A DNA stretch of 64,000 nucleotides from JBCCEJ01 sp039030335 (lineage in GTDB: Bacteria > Pseudomonadota > Gammaproteobacteria > HK1): contig JBCCEJ010000011.1 in the NCBI GenBank assembly GCA_039030335.1, positions 47,011 through 111,010 of the forward strand. Direction: 5' to 3'. Shown piece after piece: positions 18,190 through 27,338 of the stretch (position 1 is its first letter; the number at the start of each line of letters is the position of its first letter). The notes under the pieces are model-generated. The model was not told the origin of the DNA, ran no database searches, and was given only the letters and a program-made list of their open reading frames with translations. The translations under genes were made by a program, and so were the position numbers.

Positions 18190-18684
18190 TCAATCCGGTT
18201 GATTCCAGCGGTCCCGGGCGACGTTGTCGCTGGCTCGGGCAGCTACCCAATACTCGCCTTCGGCCGTGGCCTCCTTCTTCCAGATCGGCGCACTGGTCTT
18301 CAGGAAGTCCATGATGAACTCGCACGCCGCGAAGGCGTCCTGCCGATGGGCGCTGGCGACCGCAACCAGCACGATCTGATCGACGGGGTAGAGCCTACCC
18401 ACCCGGTGGATGACCGTGCAGCCATTCAGTTTCCACCGCGTTCGCGCTTGCGCGACTATCTGCTCGATCGCGCGCTCGGTCATGCCCGGGTAGTGTTCGA
18501 GTTCCATCGCAGCGATGTCGCGCGCGTCGTTCAGGTCGCGCACCAGGCCGACGAAGGTCGCCGTTGCACCTATCGTCGGGTCGCCCGCTCTGAGTGAAGC
18601 GAGCTCGCTCCCCACATCGAAGTCTGTGCTCTGGATCCGGATCTTGTCGCGAGGGTTGGTTGCGCTGGTCACGCGGGCGGTCAC
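18190..18684 (-). CDS. moaE: Molybdopterin synthase catalytic subunit MoaE
   Basis: 164 residues from a GTG start. Core motifs fit MoaE: GATATFVGLVRDLN, LEHYPGMTERAIEQIV, HRVGRLYPVDQIVLVAVASAHRQDAF and the C-terminal FLKTSAPIWKKE with the active-site Lys. MoaE accepts sulfur from the thiocarboxylated MoaD to convert cPMP to molybdopterin. No moaD or other mo genes are in the window, so this copy is separated from the rest of its pathway here. It is divergent from hemH. Confidence 0.95.
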   Translation of the reverse strand: MTARVTSATNPRDKIRIQSTDFDVGSELASLRAGDPTIGATATFVGLVRDLNDARDIAAMELEHYPGMTERAIEQIVAQARTRWKLNGCTVIHRVGRLYPVDQIVLVAVASAHRQDAFAACEFIMDFLKTSAPIWKKEATAEGEYWVAARASDNVARDRWNQPD

Positions 18685-18810
18685 CGTCGGGCAGGCTGGT
18701 TCGACTTTCCGGCAGTCCGGGGCCGTACCGTGCAGCCGGTTGAAACCGGCCTCAAGAAACCACAGTGTGCCAGAATATCCGGCTTTTCAGCACCTGACCG
18801 GGAGCGCTAC

Positions 18811-19917
18811 ATGCCCCGTTATCTGGCCTCGCCAGACTTCGATCATCGAGGATTCCCCGGCACGGCGGTGTTGTTGGTGAACCTAGGCACACCGGACGCC
18901 CCTACGACCAGCGCAGTGCGCCGTTACCTGGCGCAGTTTCTGTCCGATCCGCGTGTCATCGAGCTGCCGGCGGCGGTTCGCTGGCTGCTTCTGAACGCCG
19001 TGGTATTGCGCATCAGGCCACGCCGTTCAGCTCACGCTTACCAGCAGGTGTGGAGCGAAGCAGGCTCGCCTCTGCTGATGTACAGCACGCGTCAGCGCGA
19101 CGCTGTCGCCGCGCGTCTGGAGGCCGACGGCATCACGTGGCCAATCCGCGTGGCGATGCGCTACGGCAATCCTTCGATCGGACAGGTGCTCGACGAGTTT
19201 CGCGACCAGGGGCTCGAGCGCCTTCTGGTAGTGCCGATGTATCCGCAGTATTCCGGCAGTACCACGGGGTCGGTCATGGACGCGCTCGGCGAGGTTCTGA
19301 AGCAGTGGCGCTGGGTTCCGGAGCTCAGGGTCGCAGGCAGCTACTACGCCGATCCTGCTTACATCAGTGCGCTCGCGCACACCGTCCGGGCGAACTGGGG
19401 AGGAAAGCGTCCGGCCGACGCGCGGCTTCTGATGTCTTTTCACGGCCTTCCCGAGCGGTATCTGAGGGCTGGCGACCCGTACTTCTGTCACTGCCAGGTT
19501 ACCGCCCGACTGCTGGCAGAGCAGCTGGGACTGGCGCCGGACGATTACGGCGTGAGCTTCCAGTCGCGTGTCGGGCGCGAGCGGTGGTTGACTCCCTACA
19601 CAGACGAGACGCTGGAGGAATGGGGTCGACAAGGGCTCGCGCGTCTGGACGTGGTGTGTCCCGGGTTCTCGGCGGACTGCCTGGAGACGCTCGAAGAGAT
19701 CTGCATGCAGGGGCGCGAGACGTTCCAGGACGCTGGCGGCGGCGAATTCCATTACGTGCCCGCGCTGAACGACGATCCCGCACATGTGGATATGCTCACC
19801 GCTCTCATCCGACGACAGACGCAGGACTGGGCCGAACCGTCGAACGCGGGGACGCCTGATACCGAACGAAACCCCCGCGCGGAGGCGTCCCGGCTGGCGC
19901 TCGAACAGCCCGGTTGA
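18811..19917 (+). CDS. hemH: Ferrochelatase
   Basis: About 368 residues from the ATG at 18811, chosen because GGGAG stands 6 bases upstream and family homology begins there. It inserts Fe2+ into protoporphyrin IX, the last step of haem b synthesis, at the inner membrane. Diagnostic motifs: VNLGTPDAPT near the start, VPMYPQYSGSTTGSV, the catalytic-His motif SFHGLPERY followed by GDPYFCHC, SFQSRVGRERWLTPYT and CPGFSADCLETLEEI. The C-terminal 25 residues past the family core are charged and unremarkable. Confidence 0.96.
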   Translation: MPRYLASPDFDHRGFPGTAVLLVNLGTPDAPTTSAVRRYLAQFLSDPRVIELPAAVRWLLLNAVVLRIRPRRSAHAYQQVWSEAGSPLLMYSTRQRDAVAARLEADGITWPIRVAMRYGNPSIGQVLDEFRDQGLERLLVVPMYPQYSGSTTGSVMDALGEVLKQWRWVPELRVAGSYYADPAYISALAHTVRANWGGKRPADARLLMSFHGLPERYLRAGDPYFCHCQVTARLLAEQLGLAPDDYGVSFQSRVGRERWLTPYTDETLEEWGRQGLARLDVVCPGFSADCLETLEEICMQGRETFQDAGGGEFHYVPALNDDPAHVDMLTALIRRQTQDWAEPSNAGTPDTERNPRAEASRLALEQPG

Positions 19918-20190
19918 ATGGCGCTCAGCGGCGCGCCAGGCTGCGGCGCATCCGCGACAACCCCTCCGGTCGGGGCGAGCCGCGCGCGTTCAAAAAACTT
20001 TCCCTTGTCGATGAAACATCCTGACGAGCCGCCGGGTCATATCCCACAAGCACGCGATGCAGGCTTCCGAGAAGCGGCAGGCGAGCTCCCAAAGGCCGGG
20101 TTGCTGGTAGGAGATACCATCACCGCTCAGTGACGGGGCCGCGAGTACACTACTGCAATCGTTATGACACGACGTTTAGGAGAGCACCTG

Positions 20191-20448
20191 ATGAAAAAGA
20201 AATCTCTGGCAACTACCGCACTGGCTGGCGTTCTCGCGGCTGGGCTCGTCTCCGTGAGTGGGCAGGCCATGGCCAACAAGAAGTTCGAAAAGTGCTACGG
20301 CGTTGCGAAAGCCGGCAAGAATGATTGCCAGACCTCGAACACCGCGTGCGCGGGTACTTCGACCGTCGACAACCAGGCTGACGCCTGGATCTACGTGCCC
20401 AAAGGTACCTGCGCCAAGATCGTCGGCGGCGCCGACAAGCCAGCCTGA
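20191..20448 (+). CDS. bufA: Bufferin-like RiPP precursor (DUF2282, BufA-type)
   Basis: 85 residues from MKKKSLATTALAGVLAAGLV, a Sec signal peptide with cleavage likely after QAMA (residue 28). The mature part has four cysteines (35, 46, 53, 74) in the spacing of DUF2282 proteins: KCYGVAKAGKNDC, then TACAG and VPKGTCAKI near the end. DUF2282 proteins were recently described as bufferins, copper-binding peptides whose central cysteines are modified by the MNIO enzyme; the outer two are thought to pair. An AGGAG lies 8 bases before the ATG; a longer start at 20164 would spoil the signal peptide. First gene of a four-gene operon, 43 bases before the oxidase gene. Confidence 0.9.
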   Translation: MKKKSLATTALAGVLAAGLVSVSGQAMANKKFEKCYGVAKAGKNDCQTSNTACAGTSTVDNQADAWIYVPKGTCAKIVGGADKPA

Positions 20449-20491
20449 TTCCGGGGTTGAGCTAGTCCGCAATGGTGGTGGGGAGCGCGAG

Positions 20492-21358
20492 ATGGGCCAA
20501 TATCGAGATGACCAGCAGGCGCCAGCGCTTGATGGAGTCGGCATTGGTCTGCGCGCTCCGCACTACGCGGATGTTCTGGCCACCCTGCCTTCGGTAGGGT
20601 GGCTGGAGGTCCACGGCGAAAATTATTTTGGCGCCGGGGGTACCCCGCACGTTTACCTCGACGCGATTCGCGCCCACTACCCGCTCAGCGTTCACTGCGT
20701 GGGCATGTCGCTCGGCGCCGTCGATCCGCTCGACCGTCGCCACCTGGGACACCTGAAGAACCTCATCGCCCGCTATCAGCCTGCGCTGGTTTCGGACCAC
20801 CTGTGCTGGGGGGCATTTGAAGGTACCTATTTCAACGATCTGCTGCCTTTGCCCTACACCGAGGAAGCGCTCTCCCACCTGACCGACCGCGTCGCGGAAG
20901 CGCAGGATATCCTCGGTCGGCAGATGCTGGTCGAAAACGTCTCAAGCTATCTGGAATACGAGCACTCCGTGATCGCGGAATGGGATTTCCTGAACGCGCT
21001 GGCTGATCGTAGCGGCTCTGGAATCCTGCTCGATATCAACAACATCCACGTCAGTGCCTGCAACCACGGGTTTGATGCGCGCGCATTCATCGACGCGATC
21101 GACCCGGCGTTCGTGCAGGAGATGCATCTGGCTGGCTTCGCAGTCAACGAGATCGATGGCCGCGAAATTCTGATCGACCATCATGGGGCGCGGGTAGCCG
21201 AAGCCGTCTGGGCGCTCTACGAGCACGCCTGCGCGCGTTTCCCCGGAACCCCGACCCTGATCGAATGGGACACCGACATCCCACCACTGACAACGTTGCT
21301 GGGCGAAGCTGAACGCGCCCGGCGCATCATGGGTGCCTACGATGCTGTCGCTGCATGA
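20492..21358 (+). CDS. bufB: MNIO family oxidase (DUF692, BufB-type)
   Basis: 288 residues from the ATG at 20492 (GGGAG 6 bases upstream). DUF692 proteins (MbnB-like multinuclear non-haem iron oxidases) convert Cys of RiPP precursors to heterocycles with O2. The TIM-barrel metal-site motifs are present: EVHGENYF (E43), SVHCVGMSLG (H68), VSDHLCW (D102, H103), LVENVSSY (E149), LLDINNIHVSACNHGF (D181, H186), QEMHLAGF (E210, H212), DHHG (D229, H231) and LIEWD (E258). It lies between the precursor and the DUF2063 partner, so it should modify the peptide encoded at 20191. Its end overlaps the next gene by 17 bases. Confidence 0.94.
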   Translation: MGQYRDDQQAPALDGVGIGLRAPHYADVLATLPSVGWLEVHGENYFGAGGTPHVYLDAIRAHYPLSVHCVGMSLGAVDPLDRRHLGHLKNLIARYQPALVSDHLCWGAFEGTYFNDLLPLPYTEEALSHLTDRVAEAQDILGRQMLVENVSSYLEYEHSVIAEWDFLNALADRSGSGILLDINNIHVSACNHGFDARAFIDAIDPAFVQEMHLAGFAVNEIDGREILIDHHGARVAEAVWALYEHACARFPGTPTLIEWDTDIPPLTTLLGEAERARRIMGAYDAVAA

Positions 21359-22124
21359 TTTGCAGCGTCGCTTCGCCGCCGGTCTGGGGGGTGAAGCGAA
21401 CGCGCTGGATGGCATCGTGCGGTCTGGGACTTTCTCGGCGGCAGAACGTCTACAAATCTATCGCAACAACTACAACATCAGCCTGGCGGCTGCGCTGGGG
21501 GACGTATACCCGGTAGTGGAGCAGCTGGTGGGGGAAGGCTTCTTCAGCTGGCTTGCGCACCAGTTCGTCAGTGTGCATCCGTCGCGCTCTGGCAACCTGC
21601 ACGACTTCGGTGCTGAGTTGCCGGTATTCCTGGAGTCGTTCGAGGCTGCTGCCGACCTGGCCTACCTGCCTGACGTCGCGCGTGTCGAATGGGGCTGGCA
21701 CAGAGCTTTCCACGCCGCGGACGTAGAGCCGTTTCCCCTCGAAGACCTGGCCGCCGTGCCGGTCGAGGAACACGAGAATCTGCGCTTCTCGGTGCGCCCC
21801 GGGATGACCCTGGTGGCGTCGGAATTCCCGGCCAGCGGCATCTGGGAAGCGCACCAGCCTGAAGCTGCGACAGACATCACCGTCGACCTCGACACGGGCG
21901 CTGAATGGGTGTTGGTGCTCCGCAACGACCACGGGGTACAGGTGGTGCGATTGATTCAAGGCATGTACGCGATGCTGCAGGCCATCGCGTCTGGTGCCAC
22001 ATTCGGAGATGCCTGCGAGCATGCACACGAGGTTGCCCCCGATACCGATCTGGGCGGTGCACTACGAGACCTGATGGCGCTTGGCGCGCTCATCGATTTT
22101 GAGATCTGTCGGCCGCGAGGCTGA
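21342..22124 (+). CDS. bufC: DUF2063 partner protein of the MNIO oxidase (BufC-type)
   Basis: About 260 residues. The N-terminal domain has the DUF2063 pattern: LHDLQRRFAAGL, then FSAAERLQIYRNNYNISLAAALGDVYPVVEQLVGEGFFSWLAHQF and HPSRSGNLHDFGAELPVFLESF. This domain is the recognition or partner component that delivers the precursor to the MNIO enzyme (MbnC/HvfC analogues). The ATG at 21342 gives a 17-base overlap with bufB; the GTG at 21333 is an alternative. The C-terminal half is a less conserved domain typical of BufC. The overlap implies translational coupling. Confidence 0.9.
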   Translation: MLSLHDLQRRFAAGLGGEANALDGIVRSGTFSAAERLQIYRNNYNISLAAALGDVYPVVEQLVGEGFFSWLAHQFVSVHPSRSGNLHDFGAELPVFLESFEAAADLAYLPDVARVEWGWHRAFHAADVEPFPLEDLAAVPVEEHENLRFSVRPGMTLVASEFPASGIWEAHQPEAATDITVDLDTGAEWVLVLRNDHGVQVVRLIQGMYAMLQAIASGATFGDACEHAHEVAPDTDLGGALRDLMALGALIDFEICRPRG

Positions 22125-22157
22125 CAACAACACGCTGCCGTTTTCGAGGAGGGGAGC

Positions 22158-22616
22158 ATGAGCATGATGAAGACACTGGCGGACGCCTACCGCCCCGCAA
22201 TCTGGTTGGATGAACAGATCCTGGCTCCGGTCGTGAATCTGGCGCTGCGTCTGTGGGTGTCGTGGGTCTTCTTCAAGTCCGGTCTGACCAAAATTCAGAG
22301 TATGGATACGACGATCATGCTGTTCGAGTACGAGTACTCCGTGCCGCTGCTGCCGCCGGACATAGCGGCCTATCTCGGCACTGGCGCAGAGCTGGTGTTG
22401 CCGGTATTGCTGGCTTTCGGGCTCGCCGGGCGCTTCGCAGCTGTAGCGCTGTTCGTCTTCAACATCATCGCCGTTGTGTCCTACCCGGACCTCAACGCCG
22501 TAGGCAAGGTCTGGCACTACGCCTGGGGGCTCGCGATGGTACCAGCCATGCTGTACGGCCCTGGCGCAATCTCTGTTGACCACTTCCTGAAGCGAAAGCT
22601 GATGTCGGAAGCCTGA
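22158..22616 (+). CDS. bufD: DoxX-family membrane protein (BufD-type)
   Basis: 152 residues with about four hydrophobic segments (about 25-45, 65-90, 90-112 and 120-140), the DoxX/DoxD layout of a small inner-membrane protein. RLWVSWVFFKSGLTKIQ and YEYSVPLLPPDIAAYLGTGAELVLPVLLAFGL are characteristic. DoxX proteins accompany bufferin-type and MNIO clusters, but their role (export, redox, or maturation) is not settled. GAGGAGGGGAGC immediately upstream gives a strong ribosome-binding site. It is 33 bases downstream of bufC and is the last gene before lptD. Confidence 0.88.
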   Translation: MSMMKTLADAYRPAIWLDEQILAPVVNLALRLWVSWVFFKSGLTKIQSMDTTIMLFEYEYSVPLLPPDIAAYLGTGAELVLPVLLAFGLAGRFAAVALFVFNIIAVVSYPDLNAVGKVWHYAWGLAMVPAMLYGPGAISVDHFLKRKLMSEA

Positions 22617-22738
22617 CGGGGGCTGTCTCGCGCTCCCATCCCAGCCTGCGTCGCAAAGCGGCCGGACATCTGCAATCCGGCCGCGATGTGCTACGCTTGG
22701 AGCGATCCCTAAAATTACAAAATCAGGGGCAGGACACC

Positions 22739-24964
22739 TTGCGCGCAGACGCACGCCGGTCGTGGACCGGAGCGCTGGCCGTCACCTTCGTGGCGCCGGC
22801 GCTGTTATTGCTATCGCAAGCCGCATACGCGGACCGCACGCTTGCGCTGTGCGGTCCCGGTTTCGCGATCCCGCCCAAACCCGATTTCGGTGGCGACCCG
22901 AACACCGAGACGATCGAGATTACCGCCGACGACGCGGAGCTCAGTGAAGAAGGTATATCCCTGCTTCGCGGCAACGTGCAGTACGGGTCTGGCGAGCGAC
23001 GTCTGCTCGCAGAATCGATGCGCTACGACAAGCCCAACGCGCATATCCGCGCCACCGGCAAGTTGAAACTCTGGGACGAGGGACTGTTCGTCAACGGCGA
23101 ATCCGCGGAGCTGGACCTCAGCCGCGACGAGGCAGACTTCAGAGATGCCACCTTCCTGATCGAGGATTCACAAGGCCGGGGCAGCGCACAGCGTGTCATC
23201 CTGAGCGGCAACGAGCTGGTCCGTATCGAGGATGCGCACTACACCACCTGTAGTCCGCAACAGGAAGACTGGAAACTCACCGCTGAACACATTCGCCTCG
23301 ATCGGGTAGAAGATATTGGCACCGCGCGAGACGTCACGGTCGAGTTCATGGGGATGCCAATTTTCTACTCGCCGTGGATGACCTTCCCGCTGTCCGACAC
23401 GCGCAAGTCCGGATTCCTGACACCGAGTTTCGCCGCCGGAGGCGAGACTGGGTACGAAACCACGATTCCTTATTACTTCAACATTGCGCCCAATCTCGAC
23501 GCCACCGCGAGAGCGCGCGTGATGAGCAAGCGCGGCGTGATGCTCGGCGGAGAGTTCCGGTATCTGATGCCGAGCTACAGCGGTGAAGTACGCGGCGAAC
23601 TCGTTCCGAGCGATCTGGAAGACGACGACACGCGCGCGCTGCTCTCGCTGCGGCATCGCCACCGTTTCTCGCCGGCGCTGCGCGGGCTCGTCAGCTACGA
23701 CCGCGTCTCCGACCGCAGCTACTTCGAAGACTTCGGCAACAAGCTGAACGTGACCAGCACCCAGCACCTGGACCAGCGTGTCGAACTGCACTACTCGAAC
23801 GACGGCTTGTCTGTCCTCGGCCGCGTGCAGAACTACCAGACCGTAGACCGCACAATCCCCGGCACCAGTCGTCCTTACAAGCGGCTGCCGCAGGTCTCGA
23901 TGAGCTACTTCACCCCGTTGCGAAACCGCACGATGCGCTACGGGGTAGAAGCTGAAGGCACGTACTTCGAGCGGGAAGCGAGCATTGACGGCGCTCGCTT
24001 TGACGTTACGCCATCGGTGAGCTACCCGATGCGAACGGCCGGCAGTTTCCTTATTCCGACCGCCAAACTGCGGTACACACACTACAGTCTGGAGAATACG
24101 CCGGTCGGTCAGGACAACAGCATCGATCGGATCATTCCGACGCTGTCGGTCGATAGCGGCCTGTTCTTCGACCGGTCCGTTTCGCTATTCGGCGATGCCT
24201 ACGTGCAAACGCTGGAGCCGCGCGTCTATTACCTGTTTCAGGGCTTCGACAACCAGAACAACATTCCGGTGTTCGACACTGGCGAGTTCACGTTCAACTT
24301 CGCGCAGCTGTTCCGCGACGACCGGTTCTCCAGTGCCGACCGCGTCGGTGACGCCAACCAGGTCAGCCTGTCGTTGACCTCGCGGCTTCTAAGCCAGGAC
24401 GGCGGGCAGGAATTGTTCCGGGCCAGCGTTGGCCAGATACGGTACTTCCGCGACCGAAGCGTCACGCTGCCGGGCGCCGCGGTGCAGCGCGATGACTCTT
24501 CCGATTTCGTCGGTGAAGTTCGCGCGCAGTTGACCAGCGCCCTGAATGTCACTGGTGGGCTGCAGTGGAACCCGCACGACGGTGAAACCAACCGCAGCAC
24601 CGTGTCGATGCGTTATCAGCCGGACGACGAGCGGGTCGTCAATGCCGCGTACCGGTTCGTGCGCGGCACTGCCGAAACGACGGATCTGTCGTTCCGATGG
24701 CCACTGCGCCACGATACCGGGCTGGTCGGGCGATGGAACTACGCACTGGCGGATGAGCGTACCCTCGACTCCTTTGCCGGTATCGAATACAGCAGCTGTT
24801 GCTGGGCACTACGTGCTATCGCGCGTCGATTTCTGAGCGACACGACCGGCGATTACACGAACGGCGTGTTCCTGCAATTCGAGCTGAAGGGGCTGGCCGG
24901 CCTCGGCCGCAACGCGGAGCAGTTCCTTCAGCGCAGTATTCCGGGATACAAGAACCCGTTCTGA
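22739..24964 (+). CDS. lptD: LPS-assembly protein LptD
   Basis: About 741 residues. It forms the outer-membrane beta-barrel that, with LptE, inserts lipopolysaccharide into the outer leaflet. Order: signal peptide (ALAVTFVAPALLLLSQAAYA), N-terminal OstA domain (about 55-190; ITADDAELSEEGISLLRGNVQYGSG), then the LptD barrel. The four cysteines needed for the interdomain disulfides are in place: C38, one in TTCSPQ near 170, and the adjacent pair CC at about 687-688. The start codon is uncertain: TTG 22739 has GGGGCAGGACACC upstream and begins the signal peptide, while GTG 22688 is the longer alternative. First gene of the lptD-surA-pdxA-rsmA block. Confidence 0.95.
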   Translation: MRADARRSWTGALAVTFVAPALLLLSQAAYADRTLALCGPGFAIPPKPDFGGDPNTETIEITADDAELSEEGISLLRGNVQYGSGERRLLAESMRYDKPNAHIRATGKLKLWDEGLFVNGESAELDLSRDEADFRDATFLIEDSQGRGSAQRVILSGNELVRIEDAHYTTCSPQQEDWKLTAEHIRLDRVEDIGTARDVTVEFMGMPIFYSPWMTFPLSDTRKSGFLTPSFAAGGETGYETTIPYYFNIAPNLDATARARVMSKRGVMLGGEFRYLMPSYSGEVRGELVPSDLEDDDTRALLSLRHRHRFSPALRGLVSYDRVSDRSYFEDFGNKLNVTSTQHLDQRVELHYSNDGLSVLGRVQNYQTVDRTIPGTSRPYKRLPQVSMSYFTPLRNRTMRYGVEAEGTYFEREASIDGARFDVTPSVSYPMRTAGSFLIPTAKLRYTHYSLENTPVGQDNSIDRIIPTLSVDSGLFFDRSVSLFGDAYVQTLEPRVYYLFQGFDNQNNIPVFDTGEFTFNFAQLFRDDRFSSADRVGDANQVSLSLTSRLLSQDGGQELFRASVGQIRYFRDRSVTLPGAAVQRDDSSDFVGEVRAQLTSALNVTGGLQWNPHDGETNRSTVSMRYQPDDERVVNAAYRFVRGTAETTDLSFRWPLRHDTGLVGRWNYALADERTLDSFAGIEYSSCCWALRAIARRFLSDTTGDYTNGVFLQFELKGLAGLGRNAEQFLQRSIPGYKNPF

Positions 24965-25008
24965 TGCGCACCTGCTCGCGTAGGCGCTATCTTGCCGCTG
25001 AGGCAATC

Positions 25009-26334
25009 ATGTCCCATTACTCAAGCTTGTTCGTCCGGGCGCGTCGTGCCACGTTGGCGCTGTCCTGTTTATTCGCCTCGCTAGTGCCTTGCGCATACGC
25101 GCAGGGTAATTACGCTGAACCTCTCAACAGCATTGTCGCGGTCGTCAACAACGAGGTGATTCTCTACAGCGAACTCCTTGATGAGATGCGCTCGGTGCGT
25201 GACCAGTTGAGGGCTTCGAATACCAGGCTACCCAGTCAATCTGTGTTCGAGAAGCAGGTGTTGGAGCGTGTCATCATGATGCGTCTCCAGGTGCAGGCAG
25301 CGCGGCGTAACGGCATTCGGATCGACGACCGCCAGTTGAACTCCACGCTCGAAGGCATCGCGCGGCAAAACAACATGGGCCTGGGACAGTTTCGCGACGC
25401 TGTCGAGGGCGACGGCTACGACTTCGCCCAATTCCGCGAACGAATTCGCTCCGAAATCACGATCAATCAGGCCCGTCAACGGTTGGTGGCAGGCCGCATC
25501 AGCGTGGCTGAGCGCGAGATCAAGCGCTACCTTGCCAATGCCGATCTCAAAGTACGCGACGATCAGAAGTTCCTGGTCGCGCACATCCTGTTTGCGGTGC
25601 CCGACGGCGCTTCGTCAGAACAGATCGCAGACGCCCGTTCACGTGGTGCGGATGTCCTGCAGCAGCTCGACGCTGGCGAGGACTTCGCGGAGATGGCTGT
25701 GGCCTACTCGGACGGTCAGAATGCGCTCGATGGTGGCAAGCTCGGGTGGCTGGGCGTAGACGAGATGCCGGAAGTCTTCGCGACCGCGATCGGGTCACTG
25801 TCCGTGGGTGCCTACTCGCAGCTTGTGCGTAGTGCGAGCGGCTTTCACATCATACAACTGGTACAACGCCGCGAAGGCGAACGCCATGTCGTGCAGCAGA
25901 CGCGCGCGCGGCACATTCTGCTGCGGCCCGGCGAACTGGCCAACGAAGAAGAGGTGATTTCACGGCTGCGGATTCTGCGCGAGCGCATCGTAGACGGCGA
26001 GTCGTTTGGAGCCCTCGCCCGCGCGCACTCGGACGACCGGGCGTCCGCGCTTCGTGAAGGAGACCTCGGCTGGGTGAATCCAGGCGATACGGTACCCGCC
26101 TTCGAGCGTCAGATGGACATCCTGAGCGACGGTGGCATCAGTGAGCCGTTCCGCAGCCAGTTTGGCTGGCATATCGTGCAGGTGCTCGAGCGCCGCGACC
26201 ACGACAGCACCGACGCCGTACGTCGGGCGCAGGCGCGCGAGGCGATCATGCAGCGCAAACGTGGCGAGGAGCTTCAGAACTGGCTTCGCCAACTACGTGA
26301 CGAAGCCTACGTCGAAGTACGCCTGGACGAATAG
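25009..26334 (+). CDS. surA: Periplasmic chaperone/peptidyl-prolyl isomerase SurA
   Basis: About 441 residues from MSHYSSLFVRARRATLALS, a signal peptide ending near AYA, with GAGG six bases before the ATG; an ATG at 24964 overlaps the lptD stop (TGATG) and is the alternative. N-terminal SurA chaperone domain (LNSIVAVVNNEVILYSELLDEMRSV...), then two parvulin domains (about 175-275: KFLVAHILFAVPDG; about 285-385: QTRARHILLRPGEL) and a C-terminal helix. It escorts outer-membrane proteins, LptD among them, through the periplasm. Confidence 0.96.
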   Translation: MSHYSSLFVRARRATLALSCLFASLVPCAYAQGNYAEPLNSIVAVVNNEVILYSELLDEMRSVRDQLRASNTRLPSQSVFEKQVLERVIMMRLQVQAARRNGIRIDDRQLNSTLEGIARQNNMGLGQFRDAVEGDGYDFAQFRERIRSEITINQARQRLVAGRISVAEREIKRYLANADLKVRDDQKFLVAHILFAVPDGASSEQIADARSRGADVLQQLDAGEDFAEMAVAYSDGQNALDGGKLGWLGVDEMPEVFATAIGSLSVGAYSQLVRSASGFHIIQLVQRREGERHVVQQTRARHILLRPGELANEEEVISRLRILRERIVDGESFGALARAHSDDRASALREGDLGWVNPGDTVPAFERQMDILSDGGISEPFRSQFGWHIVQVLERRDHDSTDAVRRAQAREAIMQRKRGEELQNWLRQLRDEAYVEVRLDE

Positions 26335-26335
26335 C

Positions 26336-27334
26336 ATGAGACGGCCAACGCTGGCGATCACGCCCGGCGAACCGGCCGGCATCGGGCCGGAGATCGCGCT
26401 CGCGGCCGCGAGCAGGTTCGCTGAAGGGTCTGGCGCTGCCCGGCTGGTGCTGGTGGCTGACCGTGGCCTGTTGGCAGGCCGTGCCACCGAACTCGCCATG
26501 AACCTCGAATTTGTCGATTACCTGGCGGACCGCGCGCCGCCCGCTGGCGCGGTCGAGGTGTTGCACGTGCCGCTCGCGGTCACCAGCCGTCCAGGCCACC
26601 TGGATCCCCGCAACGCACGCTATGTGCTCGCCACGCTCGACGCTGCCATCGATGTTTGTCAGCGAGGACAGGCGGATGCGCTGGTCACGGCGCCCGTGCA
26701 CAAAGCGGTTATCAACGACGCTGGAGTGGCATTCACCGGCCATACCGAATACCTGGCCGAACGCAGTTGCGGGCACCCGGTCATGATGCTCGCAGCGCCC
26801 GAACTTCGCGTCGCGTTGGTCACGACACACTTACCCCTGAGTGCCGTGCCGGCAGCCATCAGGCAGCCGTTGGTCGAGAAGGTCACCCGGATTGTCGACC
26901 ATGACCTGCGCCAACGCTTCGGGATCGAGCAGCCCCGATTGCAGCTCTGTGGTTTGAATCCCCATGCGGGGGAGGGCGGTCATCTGGGTCTTGAAGACGA
27001 CGCCGAGATCGTGCCGGCGGTGGCTGCGCTCAAGCGGACAGGGCTTCGCGTGGAAGGGCCTTGGCCCGGCGACACGGCGTTTGTGCCTTCGCGTCGGAAA
27101 CGTTTCGACGCCACTATTGCGATGTACCACGACCAAGGGCTCGCGGTGCTGAAGGCGCTCGGTTTTGGGGATGCCGTCAACGTTACGCTCGGCCTCGATT
27201 TGATCCGTACGTCTGTCGACCACGGGACCGCGCTGGATATCGCCGGGCGAGGCGAGGCGGAGTGTGAAAGTCTGCTGGCGGCGATCGATATGGCCGCGGC
27301 GCTGGCTCGCACGTCGCTCGGAAACCGGGCGTGA
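26336..27334 (+). CDS. pdxA: 4-hydroxythreonine-4-phosphate dehydrogenase
   Basis: 332 residues, normal length. It oxidises 4-phosphohydroxy-L-threonine with NAD in pyridoxal phosphate synthesis (the DXP-dependent route). Motifs: LAITPGEPAGIGPEIAL at the N-terminus, VTAPVHKAVINDAGVAFTGHTEYLAE, TTHLPLSAVP and MYHDQGLAVLKALGF, which carry the three metal-binding His, then NVTLGLDLIRTSVDHGTALDIAG. The ATG begins one base after the surA stop, so the genes are certainly co-transcribed. Confidence 0.96.
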   Translation: MRRPTLAITPGEPAGIGPEIALAAASRFAEGSGAARLVLVADRGLLAGRATELAMNLEFVDYLADRAPPAGAVEVLHVPLAVTSRPGHLDPRNARYVLATLDAAIDVCQRGQADALVTAPVHKAVINDAGVAFTGHTEYLAERSCGHPVMMLAAPELRVALVTTHLPLSAVPAAIRQPLVEKVTRIVDHDLRQRFGIEQPRLQLCGLNPHAGEGGHLGLEDDAEIVPAVAALKRTGLRVEGPWPGDTAFVPSRRKRFDATIAMYHDQGLAVLKALGFGDAVNVTLGLDLIRTSVDHGTALDIAGRGEAECESLLAAIDMAAALARTSLGNRA

Positions 27335-27338
27335 GGGC

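Noticed and set aside
23168..24082. 304-codon open frame opposite lptD
   Set aside because: It covers the conserved OstA/LptD part, whose frame is clearly the coding one.
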